Shown: in pieces, positions 25,586 to 43,302 of the stretch
How the letters are laid out: each line of letters begins with the position of its first letter
How positions within the stretch are numbered: position 1 is the first letter of the stretch
Assembly: GCA_910589415.1 (NCBI GenBank)
Contig: OU342639.1
Location: 24,870,268 to 24,934,267 of the forward strand
Direction: 5' to 3'
DNA from: Malachius bipustulatus
Taxonomy: Eukaryota; Arthropoda; Insecta; Coleoptera; Melyridae
Length of the DNA stretch: 64,000 nucleotides
Notes under the pieces: model-generated
What the model saw: the letters and a program-made list of their open reading frames with translations, nothing else
What the model was told of the DNA's origin: nothing
Database searches by the model: none
Made by a program: the position numbers and the translations under genes

Positions 25586-25977
25586 AAAAAATGATTTAGT
25601 TCAATTCAATTGATGGCGATCGCAGGTCAATGCCTAAAAACCACCTCAATATAAATCAAACTCCAGTGAACTTAAAACTTCAACTAAATCACGACAGCTG
25701 ACAAACAATACCCACGTGAACGGTGTGTTTATTTGAAACCATTTACACTTAGCTCCGCATCTACAAAATAAATCACAATTAAATATGCAGCTTTATTTTA
25801 TGTGAAGTAAGTATATTCTTATGCTTAAATCTGAATTTATATGTAATCAGATGCAGAAATATTGAATTATTTACGTGCGTGTATATTACTAATAACTTAC
25901 ACAAATTACTTGATACCAAAAAAAAAAAAAAACTCTAGATAATATTATGTCTATTACATTTGCATTATATTAGGGGT

Positions 25978-26115
25978 GTTCACGAGGCTCGTATAATGTT
26001 TTACGAAATCATGACAGTTCGTAATTTTATACAAAATTTAACAATTCTGATTGATTTTCTGATGTACGAAGTGATGATTTCGTAAAACTACACACATTTT
26101 ACGAACCTCGTGAAT
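25978..26115. mobile_element. Small inverted-repeat MITE
   Basis: TCACGAGGCTCGTA and TTTTACGAAATCATGA at the left pair with TACGAACCTCGTGA and ATGATTTCGTAAAA at the right. It lies about 0.6 kb upstream of the katanin start. Confidence 0.65.
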
Positions 26116-26704
26116 TTTGTGAAATTTTTGCGCTTTAGTTATTGCGCATGAGTTGCTTGGAGGTCATTTAGTCGTACGAATAAATCGTGAGATGCTTGTG
26201 TCAAAGTTGTCTTGATTTGACGTTTGACTGACCACTCTTTTGTTGACATAAAAGCTGCACAAACTTGTCATGTTATTCGTCATTGTCAAAGAATTGAACA
26301 AAATAAAAATCATGAAACATCAAGACATCAAGACAAGATCAATCAAGTAATTTAACTTCTAAAAGAAAAATAAAAATGAAATAACTGAAATACTGAAATA
26401 AGTTCTAAATAAAAATGAAACTTGAGTTGTGTATTTTATACTATTTATAGATTAAAAATCGATTTTATAATTAATTAAAAGCAGTCATCACACAAACAAA
26501 TAGATACCTATATTATTATTTATCAGTAAAAAAAAAACACTAATATGTGAGTATAAACTTTCTAGTTTTCCCTGTCCTACTTCAATCAAACCAATTTTTA
26601 ATTTTACAGCTGCCTATGCCTACCTACCTATCTAGGTGTTGCACAGGAACAGCTGTTATTTGTTGGTCTTTAATTTTAGAAATTCGCTTTGGAAATCTGG
26701 CGGA

Positions 26705-32368
<5,664 letters not shown>

Positions 32369-33590
32369 TGATTTATTTTTTTTAAATAAAAATACTTTTG
32401 TTTATGTATATTATGATCATGATGTATTAATTTTATATAATTTGTATTTTTTAGATTCATTTTACCAATTATTGTTCTGGATAATTATATACTTACCCTG
32501 TCTTAAGCTGTCCCAGTTTTTTCCGTGTAAAATTCATTATAAGATAGTAAAAATGAATTTATGTAATTGTTGATCGGAAAAAAAAGGAAAAAATAGTTAA
32601 AAAATGAATTAAAAAAAAATAAAAATACAAAACAAAAAAAAATCAAAAATAAAAACAAAAAAAAAAAGATCACAAATACTTCTATATTAAAAAGAGGAAA
32701 ATAAATAAATACAAGAGATAAAAAAAGGAAAGAAAAGAAAATCAGTGAACATTTTTTACATTAAGAGCCCCCAGAAACAACATATTTAATATCCAATCAC
32801 AACATGTCATTGGCTTTGTTGTCAGTTTTTTTTTATCAAAAGAAAACTTTGAATTACATTTGTGTCAAAATTGTTCATTCATCTTTCATCTTTGATAAGC
32901 TTAAAATTTTACTTGTAATTTTAAGCGACATCAATTATTTTGCAATATTACAACGTAGTTTAATTTAATGCAACTTTCAAAGACCATTTAGATAAAATTA
33001 CATGTTGTGTACTATTTTAATTTTAAATGACTGTAATATGTTAAGGAGTTGAAAAAAATATGAAGTTTATGGAAAACTTCTTACTCGGAAGAAAATTTAC
33101 TATCTATATATAAATTTTGCAGGGAAAACACTGGGACAGCCTGTATGTTTACTTCATGACGTACCTAGTAATTTTGTAGTTTTATTATTAATCAAACAAT
33201 TGTATCTTTTTTATCATTTTATTGACAATTTTATTTATATACCAATTATTGACAATAATTAAACACCTAATTGCTTATATACAACAGGGCTTTTGTAAAA
33301 TTGCTTTTTTTGATCATTTGTTGAATCAAGAAAACGCTTTAACCTGGTCAAATTTTATTTTTATTAATGTAATTTATGGAATAGGATTACATAGTACATA
33401 CACATACCGATGATATTCCGAATACTCACGTGTGTTCGCGAGTATTAGCTATATTTGCAATAATCATAGTCGCCAAAATTAATGCATACATACCAGTATA
33501 CGACATTAAAATTATAGAAATGAATAAAAAAAATAAATCATTTTTTTAAATATTTATTAATTATCCATAAAATTAAATGAAAAGCGAAAC
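32369..33590. other. Katanin 3' flank
   Basis: 3' UTR and A-rich intergenic DNA (a strong A-rich run at 32575-32760). No gene seen. Confidence 0.4.
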
Positions 33591-33649
33591 TACCATACCA
33601 TTTCTGAAATTTACTTGAGAACAAAAATTTGCTTAAAAAAATATATATA

Positions 33650-34318
33650 CAGTGCGCGCCAAAATTAAGGAATAAATTCAAGAAAACGCGAAGCGCTGTT
33701 TTTTTGAAAAAATAAAAAAAAACGGTCGATTTTGTTTGTAAGTTGTTCAACTTTTGACGTAATGTTCGGGTATACAGGGTGATGCGCGTAAAAGTGGTGA
33801 CGTCATCGGTATTTTTTTTAAATGGCAACCCTTATTTTTTTATTCAATTGCCAATATGGTAATGTAATCAATTTGTAACCTCAAATGAGGAAATTTCTGA
33901 GAAAAAAACTTAACTTAGACAGATTTAATTTAATATACTTAATTTTATAGACAGATCTTATAAAATTACCATGGAAACAATCATTTTGTTTGATATCGTT
34001 TTTATTTATATCTTTAATGTTCCGATTTTCAATCTGTAAAAAGTGCACAATTTCGACTCACAAGCTGTTTTCTCAGAAATTTCCTTATTTAAGATTATGT
34101 ACAAATTGATTACATTGCCATATTGGCATTTGGATGGAGTATCAAAGAATGGAATAAAAAATAATGGTTGCCATTAAAAAAAATGGCGATGACGTCACCA
34201 TCACTCTTTCGCGCATCACCCTGTATACCCGAACATTATGTCAAAAGTTGAACAACTTGAAAACAAAATCAGCACTTTCCGTTTTATCAAATTTATTCCT
34301 TACTTTTGCTGCTCACTG
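33650..34318. mobile_element. Tc1-like foldback MITE, TA flanked
   Basis: The ends CAGTGCGCGCCAAAATTAAG and its diverged complement (ending GCTGCTCACTG) are flanked by TA on both sides (33648-33649, 34319-34320), as in Tc1/mariner elements. The arms are about 260 bp and include a conserved GTATACAGGGTGATGCGC block. No transposase. About 40 bp of flanking sequence (ACCATACCATTTCTGAAATT onward) is present on both sides, at 33592 and 34421, in direct orientation. Confidence 0.8.
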
Positions 34319-34469
34319 TATATTGTATAAAGCTTGTAATTGTAATTGTACCGACCAATTTTACTCTTTTTGGACGTGTTCTATCATCTATAAAGTTAAA
34401 TAAAAAAACAAAACTATTTACCATACCATTTCTGAAATTTACTTGAGAACAACAAAAATTACTTTTTTT

Positions 34470-35300
34470 ACAAAAATTTGTTGATGATTTTTTAGAGACA
34501 AAAATCGCCTCTGTCTATATTTATATGATAACAAAAAGTCAACCCAATTCATATCTTTTTCAAGAATTTTCCCTCTTCAATATTGGACAGGTTCAAGTGT
34601 TTTTTTTCTGGAACTAATTCCTTGAATTTTTAACGACTTTACCACTGTACATAAATTTATTGTTGGTACTGATAATGTTTATTGATGATTTATTTTACAA
34701 AGGCATTGTTTTGCAATAAAATGTGATATTGAAATTTACAGTCATTTATGCTTTGGTATTTCATTGTTTTTTAATTATGATACGCAATTTTTTAACCCAT
34801 AGATACCTAATTATTGATATACTGAAAATATTAATCTGTACTAGATTTCCCCTATTTTACTGTTTTTTCTCCATGAACAATTATTTATAATATTTATTGT
34901 ATTTTAATTATATTAATAAAAAAATTAAGAACTACCTCTTGAATTAAACTATGAGGTAATTTGAATATTTTATAATTTGAGTAATCTGTGGACATTTTTT
35001 AAATTCATCTGTCTGTTTCAATAGTGTCATCATTATTGTACAAAAAACCACAATAGTTTCAGCAGGCTCTTGGTTACTATAATTATAAAATGCTTGGATT
35101 TGCCTAACCCTTTATTATAGTTATGCTAAAATAAATTGCAGTGGTCTTCAAAATATGCACTATATGCATTGAGGAAAAATAATAAGAATAATTAACTTGC
35201 AATAAGACATTATCACTTGCATTTCGAATGGTTCAGAGACAAAAGTTTTAGAGTTTCATCCGACCTCTTAGAAGGCTTAACTTTAATTTTTTGTTGATAA
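34470..35300. other. AT-rich intergenic spacer
   Basis: Nothing recognised. Confidence 0.4.
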
Positions 35301-35301
35301 T

Positions 35302-36380
35302 ACAGGGTGTCTCAAAAAAGTACAGGACTGAGTTACTTTTTTTAAATGAGACGTGTATATTGTTGCATTTTAGGCTCTACCACAGATCAACTGCTTTCAA
35401 AATAAAAACCAAAATTCTCTATTAAAGCTTTTACCGTTAGAAATTTTTATTATAGTAGGTACCTACTTACCTATAAGTAATTATTGAAGGTGGACATTTG
35501 GAGTAACTTTTAAAAAAGATTAAAAAAAATAAAAGTTGAGAGCATTATTGGGCGATCATTTTCATTTTTGATGGTTTTCTTTTGAAAACAGTTAAACTGA
35601 GATTAATAATAGATGGCGCCCCATTTAAAAATATACCATTATTAAGCCCCTTCTTCAATAAATATCCATTTTGAAAGGTGTAATTGGCTTTACATTAAGT
35701 AATATTGAAACACTTAGATTATGTAATATTTGATAATTTTTTTAGGATTTAAGTTTTAATTCAATTGCCACAATAGTTCCTTTTACAGAACGAACTAGAA
35801 AACTTTCGCACACTATATGAGGTGAAACTAAAGACATGAATCGTACGGTTTCGTCCTTATTTGGATTCATTACCATGTCACATCTGTCAGGAACATGCGA
35901 AAGTTTGGAACTAATTGGGATCAGAGTGTAGCTCCTTAGTTCTCTGTTGGAGTCAAAGCCACATACCAGTGGTGTCTCTAAATAATACAAGATTCGTTTT
36001 ATAGTATCTGTCTAGACATCTGTTTCTCTGGTTGCCTACTAATCATTAAAAATTACAGGTCACTACAACTATCGGACATCATGTAAGACAAATAGTGTGT
36101 TCCTGACCGATGTGACATGCTGATGAGTCCAAATAAGGACGAAATGGTACCGTCCATGTCTTCAGTTTACGAATGTGTTCTAATTCGTTCTGTTAAAGGA
36201 ATCTATAGTGGCAATTGAATTAGAACCTAAATCCCAAAAATTTCTCAAATATTGGTCTAATTGGCTGAACATTCCTAGCATTAATAGAATTAAAGCCTCA
36301 AAGTTAAACAAACCAGCTGCCAGGAATTCCAAAAGACAATTATATTTTTAACTTTGATTAATGCTTTTTTGAGACACCTA
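35302..36380. mobile_element. Foldback element
   Basis: The terminal CAGGGTGTCTCAAAAAAG pairs with CTTTTTTGAGACACCT. Stronger inner arms at 35743-35905 and 36090-36250 share blocks such as TCCTTATTTGGA/TCCAAATAAGGA and GCCACAATAG/CTATAGTGGC. Non-coding. Confidence 0.7.
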
Positions 36381-36385
36381 TTATA

Positions 36386-37159
36386 CAGTATGTGTCACAG
36401 GCATGGTACACCCCCTTTTTTTTCTTTATTTTTTGAGATAATTGTTTGAAATTTGGTACATCGCATATTCTCGATAGAGGGCACTTTTTAGCAGAAAACT
36501 GAATTTTTTCCCACATCGGTTTTTCCGGAAATGTTACCAACTTTTTATTTTTAAACGGGACACCCTATATATTATATTTTTGGATTCTATATATTTGTAC
36601 GAATCCAACAATACCACATAAGTACCATTTTAAGTGTCAAATTTGTTTTTATTTAATTTTTTATTTCTCAATTATAGTGTGCCATGACTATTTCGTTTTA
36701 CTCAAATTGGATCATGCATCTAATGCTAGAAAAATCGAATTTTTGTTCAAAGTACTAAATTAAGTGATTTATGGATGAATTATGCGCACCGGAATGATTT
36801 TTTGAGCTGGATTCATTTTTTTCAAATGGTACCATATTGGCAAACACAACTGAAGTCATGGCACATTATAATTGAGAAATAAAAAATTAAATAAAAACAA
36901 ATTTGACATTTAAAATGGTACTTATGTAGATTGTTGGATTCGTACAAATGTATAGAATCCAAAAATATAATAATATATAGGGTGTCCCATTTAAAAATGA
37001 AAAGTTGGTAACATTTTCGGAAAAACCGTATGTGGGAAAAAATTAAATTTTCTGCTAAAAAGTGCCCTCTATCGAGAATATGCGACGTACCAAATTTCAA
37101 AAAATTATCTCAAAAAATAAAGAAAAAAAGGGGGTGTACCATGCCTGTGACACACACTG
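36386..37159. mobile_element. TA-flanked foldback MITE, complete copy
   Basis: Inverted arms of about 330 bp start CAGTATGTGTCACAGGCATG and end CACACACTG, with TA on each side (36384-36385, 37160-37161). Shared blocks include GGACACCCTATATATTATAT and AAAACTGAATTTTTTCCCAC. A partial copy is at 41660-42191. Confidence 0.8.
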
Positions 37160-37161
37160 TA

Positions 37162-38209
37162 TATAAATGAAAGTAAAGCTCTCATAGAATAGAATGGAAC
37201 CCTACATAGAACCCTACAATACATTGTATTTGATATTTTTTGTAACATTGAAAATAAAAAATTTAAAGGGGGGGGGAGGTCGAAGAGACCGACTTTAGGT
37301 GCTTTTCGTATAATATTTCTGAATTCAACCTCGTCATAGATTTTTGTTAATAAACTGATGAATACTTAGATAGATAGGTACCTAATAGATTAGAAAAAGT
37401 AAGTTAGAAGTGTTGATTAAGGTAGGTATTATTATTATTGTTATATTATTGTAATTGTAAAGCAATTAGTCTAATAATATATTCGAAAATTAAGCGTCAA
37501 TATCAATTAGCTGGTTTATCCGATGGTAACAATAATACATAGTCTGAAAATAACAATGATAGAGAGCAGTAGTGTGTACCTATGTTGTATTGAAATGTAA
37601 CGTAATTCTAATAATTTGAAAGTCCCGCGCAACATGGACGTAAAAATAGGCGCGTTTACATTTCGCTGTTGTAGTGTAGAACAGCAGCGCCACTCCATTC
37701 TGCCTGGAAGTGAAACGAACGGTAGTGAAATGTATGTAGTTCCAGAAATTTTCTTAAAATAATAGATTTTTGCAAGAAAATAAGTCGCTTCTAGTAGGTA
37801 TATGTGTAAATTATAAGTGAAAGTGTTCCATAGAAGCGATATGTGTGCGAGAAAAGAGGATTTGAAGCAAAGGATCGAACTATGACAATATGTCCGCGTA
37901 GGAATCGTACACCATTACCCATAACCTACTTTCGTGTTATTGAAGTAGATACGGCGGAATTGAGTCGTGTGTCAGATGTGTCGTTAATTTTCCCCAGCCT
38001 TTGAGGTTTTAGCGGCCCGGGGGATGCCGTCTGCAGGAGAGAGGTAATCCCGAGGTCCTCGATTATGTGTTTACAACGACCCGGGTGTGAAACGGGCTCC
38101 CAAAATGAAGGAAAGCATCCGTTATTATCGAGTGTAAGTCTGGGGTGTTGGCAGCGGTCTGGCACTGGCTTGCTAGATCGCAGCCGTCGTAGCAGCCGTT
38201 TCACTTAAC
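37162..38209 (+). promoter_or_regulatory. osa 5' flank and 5' UTR
   Basis: The last 500 bases before the osa ATG become GC-richer, with no splice acceptor obvious just upstream, so the 5' UTR probably runs unspliced into coding exon 1. ATG context is AACATGG. The transcription start is not identified; no TATA box is placed with confidence. Confidence 0.4.
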
Positions 38210-39544
38210 ATGGCTGCAATGCAAGCTGAAAATCAGCAAAATGACGTGAATAATTGTAGTGAAAAAGTTCAACAGCAGCCGGAACAGCATCAACAGCATC
38301 TGACGAGCAGCGTGAACGCGAACTCGACGACGACGGTCAGGCCGCCGAGTACAACTGCGTTATTGCAGAATGGGACCGATAAGAGCAGCAGTGCTAGTGT
38401 TGTTCGCGGCGGCAACAATAATATTAGTACCAGTACGAGTACCAGTAACAGTGGTGGCAGTGTTAGTGTAACGACGGGTCCGGGTTCGGGTACGGGTAGT
38501 AATAATAATAATAATAATAATAGTAGTAATAGTAATAACAGCAGTAGCAATAACAGCTGTGGCAGCGGCAACAACAATAACCGATCACCAGCTCCGGATA
38601 CCGCGACCAGCGGCGGCACAACGAACGCGACGACGACGACGGCCGCATCAGTGAGTTCGAGGCATAACGCGACCGCGATAACCGGCAATAAGAACGGCTC
38701 CTCTTCCGCCCCCGCCGCGGCCGGCACCGACACCATGAGCACCGGCGGCCAATACAGTAGTAGGCAATCGGCGCCGCCACCGCCAACTCACCATCTTCAC
38801 CACCACCATCAGGAGATGGGTGGACCAGTGTCTAATGCCGCCGCTTCCTCTATACCTCCCCCGCAACAGCCTCAACACCAGTCCGGTAATAGTGATCAAG
38901 GCGGCGGTAACGACACTGACCAGCAACAATCTCTGCCTCCTCAGCATCACCACCACCACCAACAGCAGCAAGGCGACGGCGGTGCATACCCCACAGGACC
39001 TCCTCCACAACATCAACCTGGTGATTACCACCATCAGCCCCAATCACACCATTATCACCGACACGGGGAACTTCCGCCGCCGCCTCAACATCATCACAAT
39101 AGTGGGCCGCCTCCGCAGCACCATCACTCGGAGCCACCTCCGCACGGTTTCGGGCCGCGACAGCAAACATTGTCGCAATCGGGCTACGCGAAAGGGCCGT
39201 CTCCGTTCGGGCCACCGCCACCTCAGCAGCACCACCAGGGTCCTCCACCCCCGCAGCCGCAACGGTTCGTGTCCGGCCAGGCGTTGTCGCAGGGCACCGG
39301 CCCTACGCCTACCTTGAACCAGCTTCTTCAGAGCAGTTCAAGTCCCATGCAGCGCGGAGGATATCCTTCCGGTCCTAATACCGCCTATGGAACCGACCAG
39401 CACCAGCAGTACAATCAACAACCGCCTCCTCAAAGTTGGCCGCCGCCGAAGCAACAACTTGCAGGCCCCTTTAGTGCGGCTTCTTCGCCGGGGCCTGTTG
39501 GTTCTTCTTCCCAATCTACACAGTACCACCGCAATCAATCGGCG
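38210..39544 (+). CDS. osa: osa/ARID1 (BAF250) coding exon 1
   Basis: 445 codons from MAAMQAENQQNDVNN to QSA, followed by a GTGAGT donor at 39545. Osa/ARID1 is the ARID-containing subunit of the SWI/SNF (BAP) chromatin remodeller; in flies it is a trithorax-group gene limiting Wnt and other targets. The ARID and C-terminal BAF250 domains lie beyond this window. This exon is low complexity: Ser/Asn/Gly-rich (about 60-150, with an Asn run coded by AAT repeats near 38506), then His/Pro/Gln-rich (about 190-350). The short conserved motif GPTPTLNQLLQSSSSP (about 364-379) is the most specific evidence and matches the fly Osa N-terminal region as I recall it. Long antisense frames over this exon are codon-bias artefacts. 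Confidence 0.9.
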
Positions 39545-41655
39545 GTGAGTTGAGTGCCAATTTTTATTAACACTAACACTAACGCCATATCATGAATGAT
39601 TCTTTGACTGCACAATATCATTGTAGGTATTTTTCACGCTTTTTTCCTTTTCATTTGCTTTGTACCTTGTACCTATAATGACTCCGGCTCGGGACTCGAA
39701 ATCTTAATCTTCATAGCCGAGCCCCTTGCTTAATCCCCTCAATTTGTAGCTGTTGGTCCAAGACGCTGTTTCTGGGTTTTTCTTGGCTGGTTACAAAGTG
39801 TATTCCGTTCTCGAGCCGGGGCCACATGATTTCTTGTAGTCCATGTTCGATCTTCATGAATTTTTATATGTAATTATTATAATTTTATTAATATTGTTCA
39901 GGTGAATGTGTTTTTCAATTAAAATTGTTAAGTTTGCGTTAGTTAAGGGAAGCGGGATCAATTAAAACCAGTCAAGGCTATTTTTAAGAGAAAGACCTGG
40001 AGAAAATTTGCTTTCTGCTGCCTCTAAATTTCTTTCAATGAAAAACGGCGGTCGTTCTCGTAAATATTTTTAAACTACGTCAACACTTGTCAGTCTTAAC
40101 TTAATAGGTACGTATTATACCTTTCCAAGACAGCTTGGTACTTAAAGAGGTGGTAGGTGGGTACTTAGGTGTAGGTGCTTATAAAATAAGTGCCCTCTAA
40201 TAGAACTGGAGCTGTGTTTGTGTTTGGTAGGTCTAGGTAGGTACTCTTACGTTTTAAATGACCTCATAAATAATGCATTCTTTTATTAATTGAGCCATTT
40301 CACGGTTATATAGTGCACAATGACGGTTATAATAAGTGCAAGTAGCAGAGAGAGAGTAGTGCAAGTTGTTGACAGCAAAGCAGACCGATTCAGCATGTAG
40401 GAGCCGAGTCGTCCTTGAACTTGCTTTGACATACGATTACCCTTGCGATTACCGCACGCCCACTTTGTTATTATGCAATCAGCTGACGTGTCGCAAATGT
40501 GACGTCGAGTATTCCCATCCTTTCACGTGTTGTGGCCCGTCCCGTCGATCTCCCGTCTCGGTCCGCTTCACCGAATCCCGTCTTAGATTCCTGGAAATTG
40601 ATTCTTTCCCTTTCGGTCGGTATCTTGCTCGCTCAGTGTCTCCCTTCCCCCACTACAACCCGGCCGTCCTTCCTTTCGTTCGTCTTGCCTTTTGCTTTGC
40701 CGGTGGTTTACTCACACCGTCCGACCGTCGGAAAGGGTTGGCCCTGACGTGTCTGGTCTGGTTCATGATTTATTGTGGTCGTCGGCCAGTCAATACCTAT
40801 TCTCGAAAGCCTGCCTACCTGAATGACTGAATGACCACTTATTGGATAATTGCATAAGTAAATGACTTGTTATCAGCTGTTATATTATTGTTTTACACTA
40901 GGAATCTCTTTGGGTCGTTGCCCTGGCGCTATTGAATGTTTTGTTTATTATTGGGATTTTAAAATTAACTTTCATTCAAGTTTTGTTAGATAACACCTTA
41001 TATCCTGCAATATAATGTAGTAGGTTACCCATTAATTATTATGTTCAAGTAAACAGTTAGTTTAGTTTATAGTTTTTATTAATTCGAACGATCAGTTGAG
41101 TCGAAACTCGAGATCGAGGTTGAATTGAAATGAAATGGAACTATGTTCCAGTTTAATGGAAATAAATCTTTGTTTTGAAAATAGTGCGGTGTGTGTTTTT
41201 TGTGTTTTGTGTTTACGTTTTTACATTCAAAGGACAAATTTCAAACGAGTTCAATTATTTCTTTAACGAAAAGCTTATTCGCATATACCTATGTAGGTAC
41301 CTACTTAGACTTACAATAAATTAGGGTGTCGGTTATTTTGGTAAAGTTCGAATTTCTTACATCTGGCCCTATAAACTGGTTCAGAATTTTGAAAAAATTA
41401 TTAGGCACTTTTTTGAGATCAGATTTTTCCCATTGTAATTAATTTATCCTGCCAGGTCTGATGTTGGATTTTAACTTTTAACACATGGTTTAAATGCATG
41501 GATTTTTTGAACTTTTAATGATTTCTGAGTATATTGTCAAGAGTTTTAGACCTTTATAAATCTGAAAAATGACATATATAAGTTTTTAAGGTCGCCGAAT
41601 TCGAATCCGTTGTCAGAATTTAATTTTTGACATTTTCAATTGACGTTTTCCGATA
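39545..41655 (+). other. osa intron 1, proximal part with a GC-rich island
   Basis: 40366-40810 is clearly GC-richer than the surroundings and open for 154 codons, but the translation resembles nothing I know. It holds CAGCTGACGTG, TGACGTC and CACGTG motifs. A cis-regulatory element or alternative first exon is more likely than a protein gene. Confidence 0.35.
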
Positions 41656-41659
41656 ATTA

Positions 41660-42191
41660 ATGACAGCTTTTTGATCATCTAATGCTAGAAAAATCGAATT
41701 TTTGTTCAAAGTATTAAATTAAGTGATTTATGGAGAAATAATGCGCACCGGAATTATTTTTTGAGCTGTATTCAGTTTTTTCAAATAGTACCATAATATT
41801 GGTACCGAGGTACCATCTACTAGTATTTCCAATAAGAGACATTTTGGTGTACCCATTTTGCATCTGTGACGAACACAACTGAAGTCATGGCACACTATAT
41901 AATTGAGAAATAAAAAATTAAATAAAAACAAATTTCACATTTAAAATGGTACTTATGTGGTATTGTTGGATTCGTACAAATGTATAGAATCCAAAAATAT
42001 AATAATATACAGGTGTCCCATTTAAAAATAAAAAGTTGGTAACATTTCCGGAAAAACCGGATGTGGGGAAAAATTCAATTTTCTGCTAAAAAGTGCGCGC
42101 TATCGAGAATATGCGCGTACCAAATTTCAAAAAATTATCTCAAAAAATAAAGAAAAAAATAGGGGGTGTATCATGCCTGTGACGCACACTG
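41660..42191. mobile_element. Partial second copy of the TA-flanked foldback MITE
   Basis: Matches the right half of the element at 36386-37159 (blocks CTAATGCTAGAAAAATCGAA and CACAACTGAAGTCATGGCAC) and ends CACACTG followed by TA. About 75 bases are inserted or different around 41800-41870. The left arm is missing or highly diverged. Confidence 0.8.
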
Positions 42192-42199
42192 TATGTACA

Positions 42200-43095
42200 T
42201 AGATACAAGTTCTCCATTAAGTATATTTCCACTTGAAGATATAAGAAGCTTAATATCATTTGCAAAAATTATGTAAATTAGTTGTGAAACTTAAAAATTT
42301 GTACCTCTCGTGATAGTTAATAAGTTAACACGACCACCCCTTTATAATGTATTTTCGTAATTAAAAGTTTAAAATTTAATTGAAAATCGCAGCAACTTGT
42401 ATGGGCAGTTTGTCGCGTAAGTATTTGTCATGACTTAGCCTTTAAAACGAAAAATTAGTCGCCGCCTTCTTATTTTTCCGTATCTGTATATCTGATTCTG
42501 TGTATCTCTGCATCTCCGTGAGCTTTTTTTTTATTTTTTAATCGGGCTTATGGAGAATTTGTCCGCATATTTGTCGTGAATTAGTCGTAAAAACTAAAAA
42601 TTAGATGTGAAAACTAAACAATCAGTCGTACCCTTTTTATTTTAATGTAAAATTTAAATTTTCGTCATGCATGCATAACTCATCGGTAAATAAACTTCCA
42701 TTAAAATAGACTTGTGGAGAAATTGTCGCATACCTATTTGTCGTGAATTTGATGTGAAAGCTAAAAATTTGTCACTCTTGTTATTTATGGCCTGGTTGGT
42801 AATGCAAACTTAATATTCAGTTGGCATTACCACTTGTATGTCTCTGTTAGAAGTTCCATTAAAATTGAAAATCTGACAAATGGAGAAATTATCACCTATT
42901 TGATTTGTCGTAACTCCTGTAGCATTCATTCTTCCTGGTAGAGTTAGAGTTATGTTAGCAGTACCACCTGTTATTATATTTTCATCTTCATAAATAAACG
43001 TTGAATTAACTCTCGAACTTACGGAAGTCGTCGCGAATTTTTCGTGAATTCGTTGTGAAAACTAAAAAATTTGTGAAAAAACAATTTTTTTTTGC
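42200..43095. repeat. Degenerate tandem repeat, unit about 160 bp
   Basis: Recurring anchors such as TTTGTCGTGAATT, GTGAAAACTAAAAATT and CTTCCATTAAAAT appear near 42415, 42571, 42735, 42903 and 43030. This suggests about five strongly diverged units in osa intron 1. Confidence 0.5.
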
Positions 43096-43302
43096 TACTC
43101 ACAGGAGGTAAGCAGCAACGCAATTTCATAACGATCCATTAAACCCCCGCCGTGGCATTGAATCATCGGACAGTAGTTATTATAATCCTTGGTGTGGCAT
43201 AAGTACCTACTCCCAACTAACAGTCGTGAAACTAAAATAATAAATTTTGGTGTTTCCCGACCTAATTATAAAAATAAGATTTTTCGTTTAATTACGTAGT
43301 GA

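Noticed and set aside
38290..39538. Long minus-strand open frames (Leu- or Arg-rich) across osa exon 1
   Set aside because: They are antisense to repetitive CAG/CAC/AAT codons and have no family resemblance; the plus-strand Osa reading explains them.
40366..40830. 154-codon plus-strand ORF in osa intron 1
   Set aside because: Starts and ends in non-coding-looking DNA, no domain recognised, and openness fits a GC-rich island; kept only as a regulatory candidate.
42200..43095. CRISPR-like regular spacing
   Set aside because: Eukaryotic locus, degenerate long units, no short identical repeats with unique spacers.
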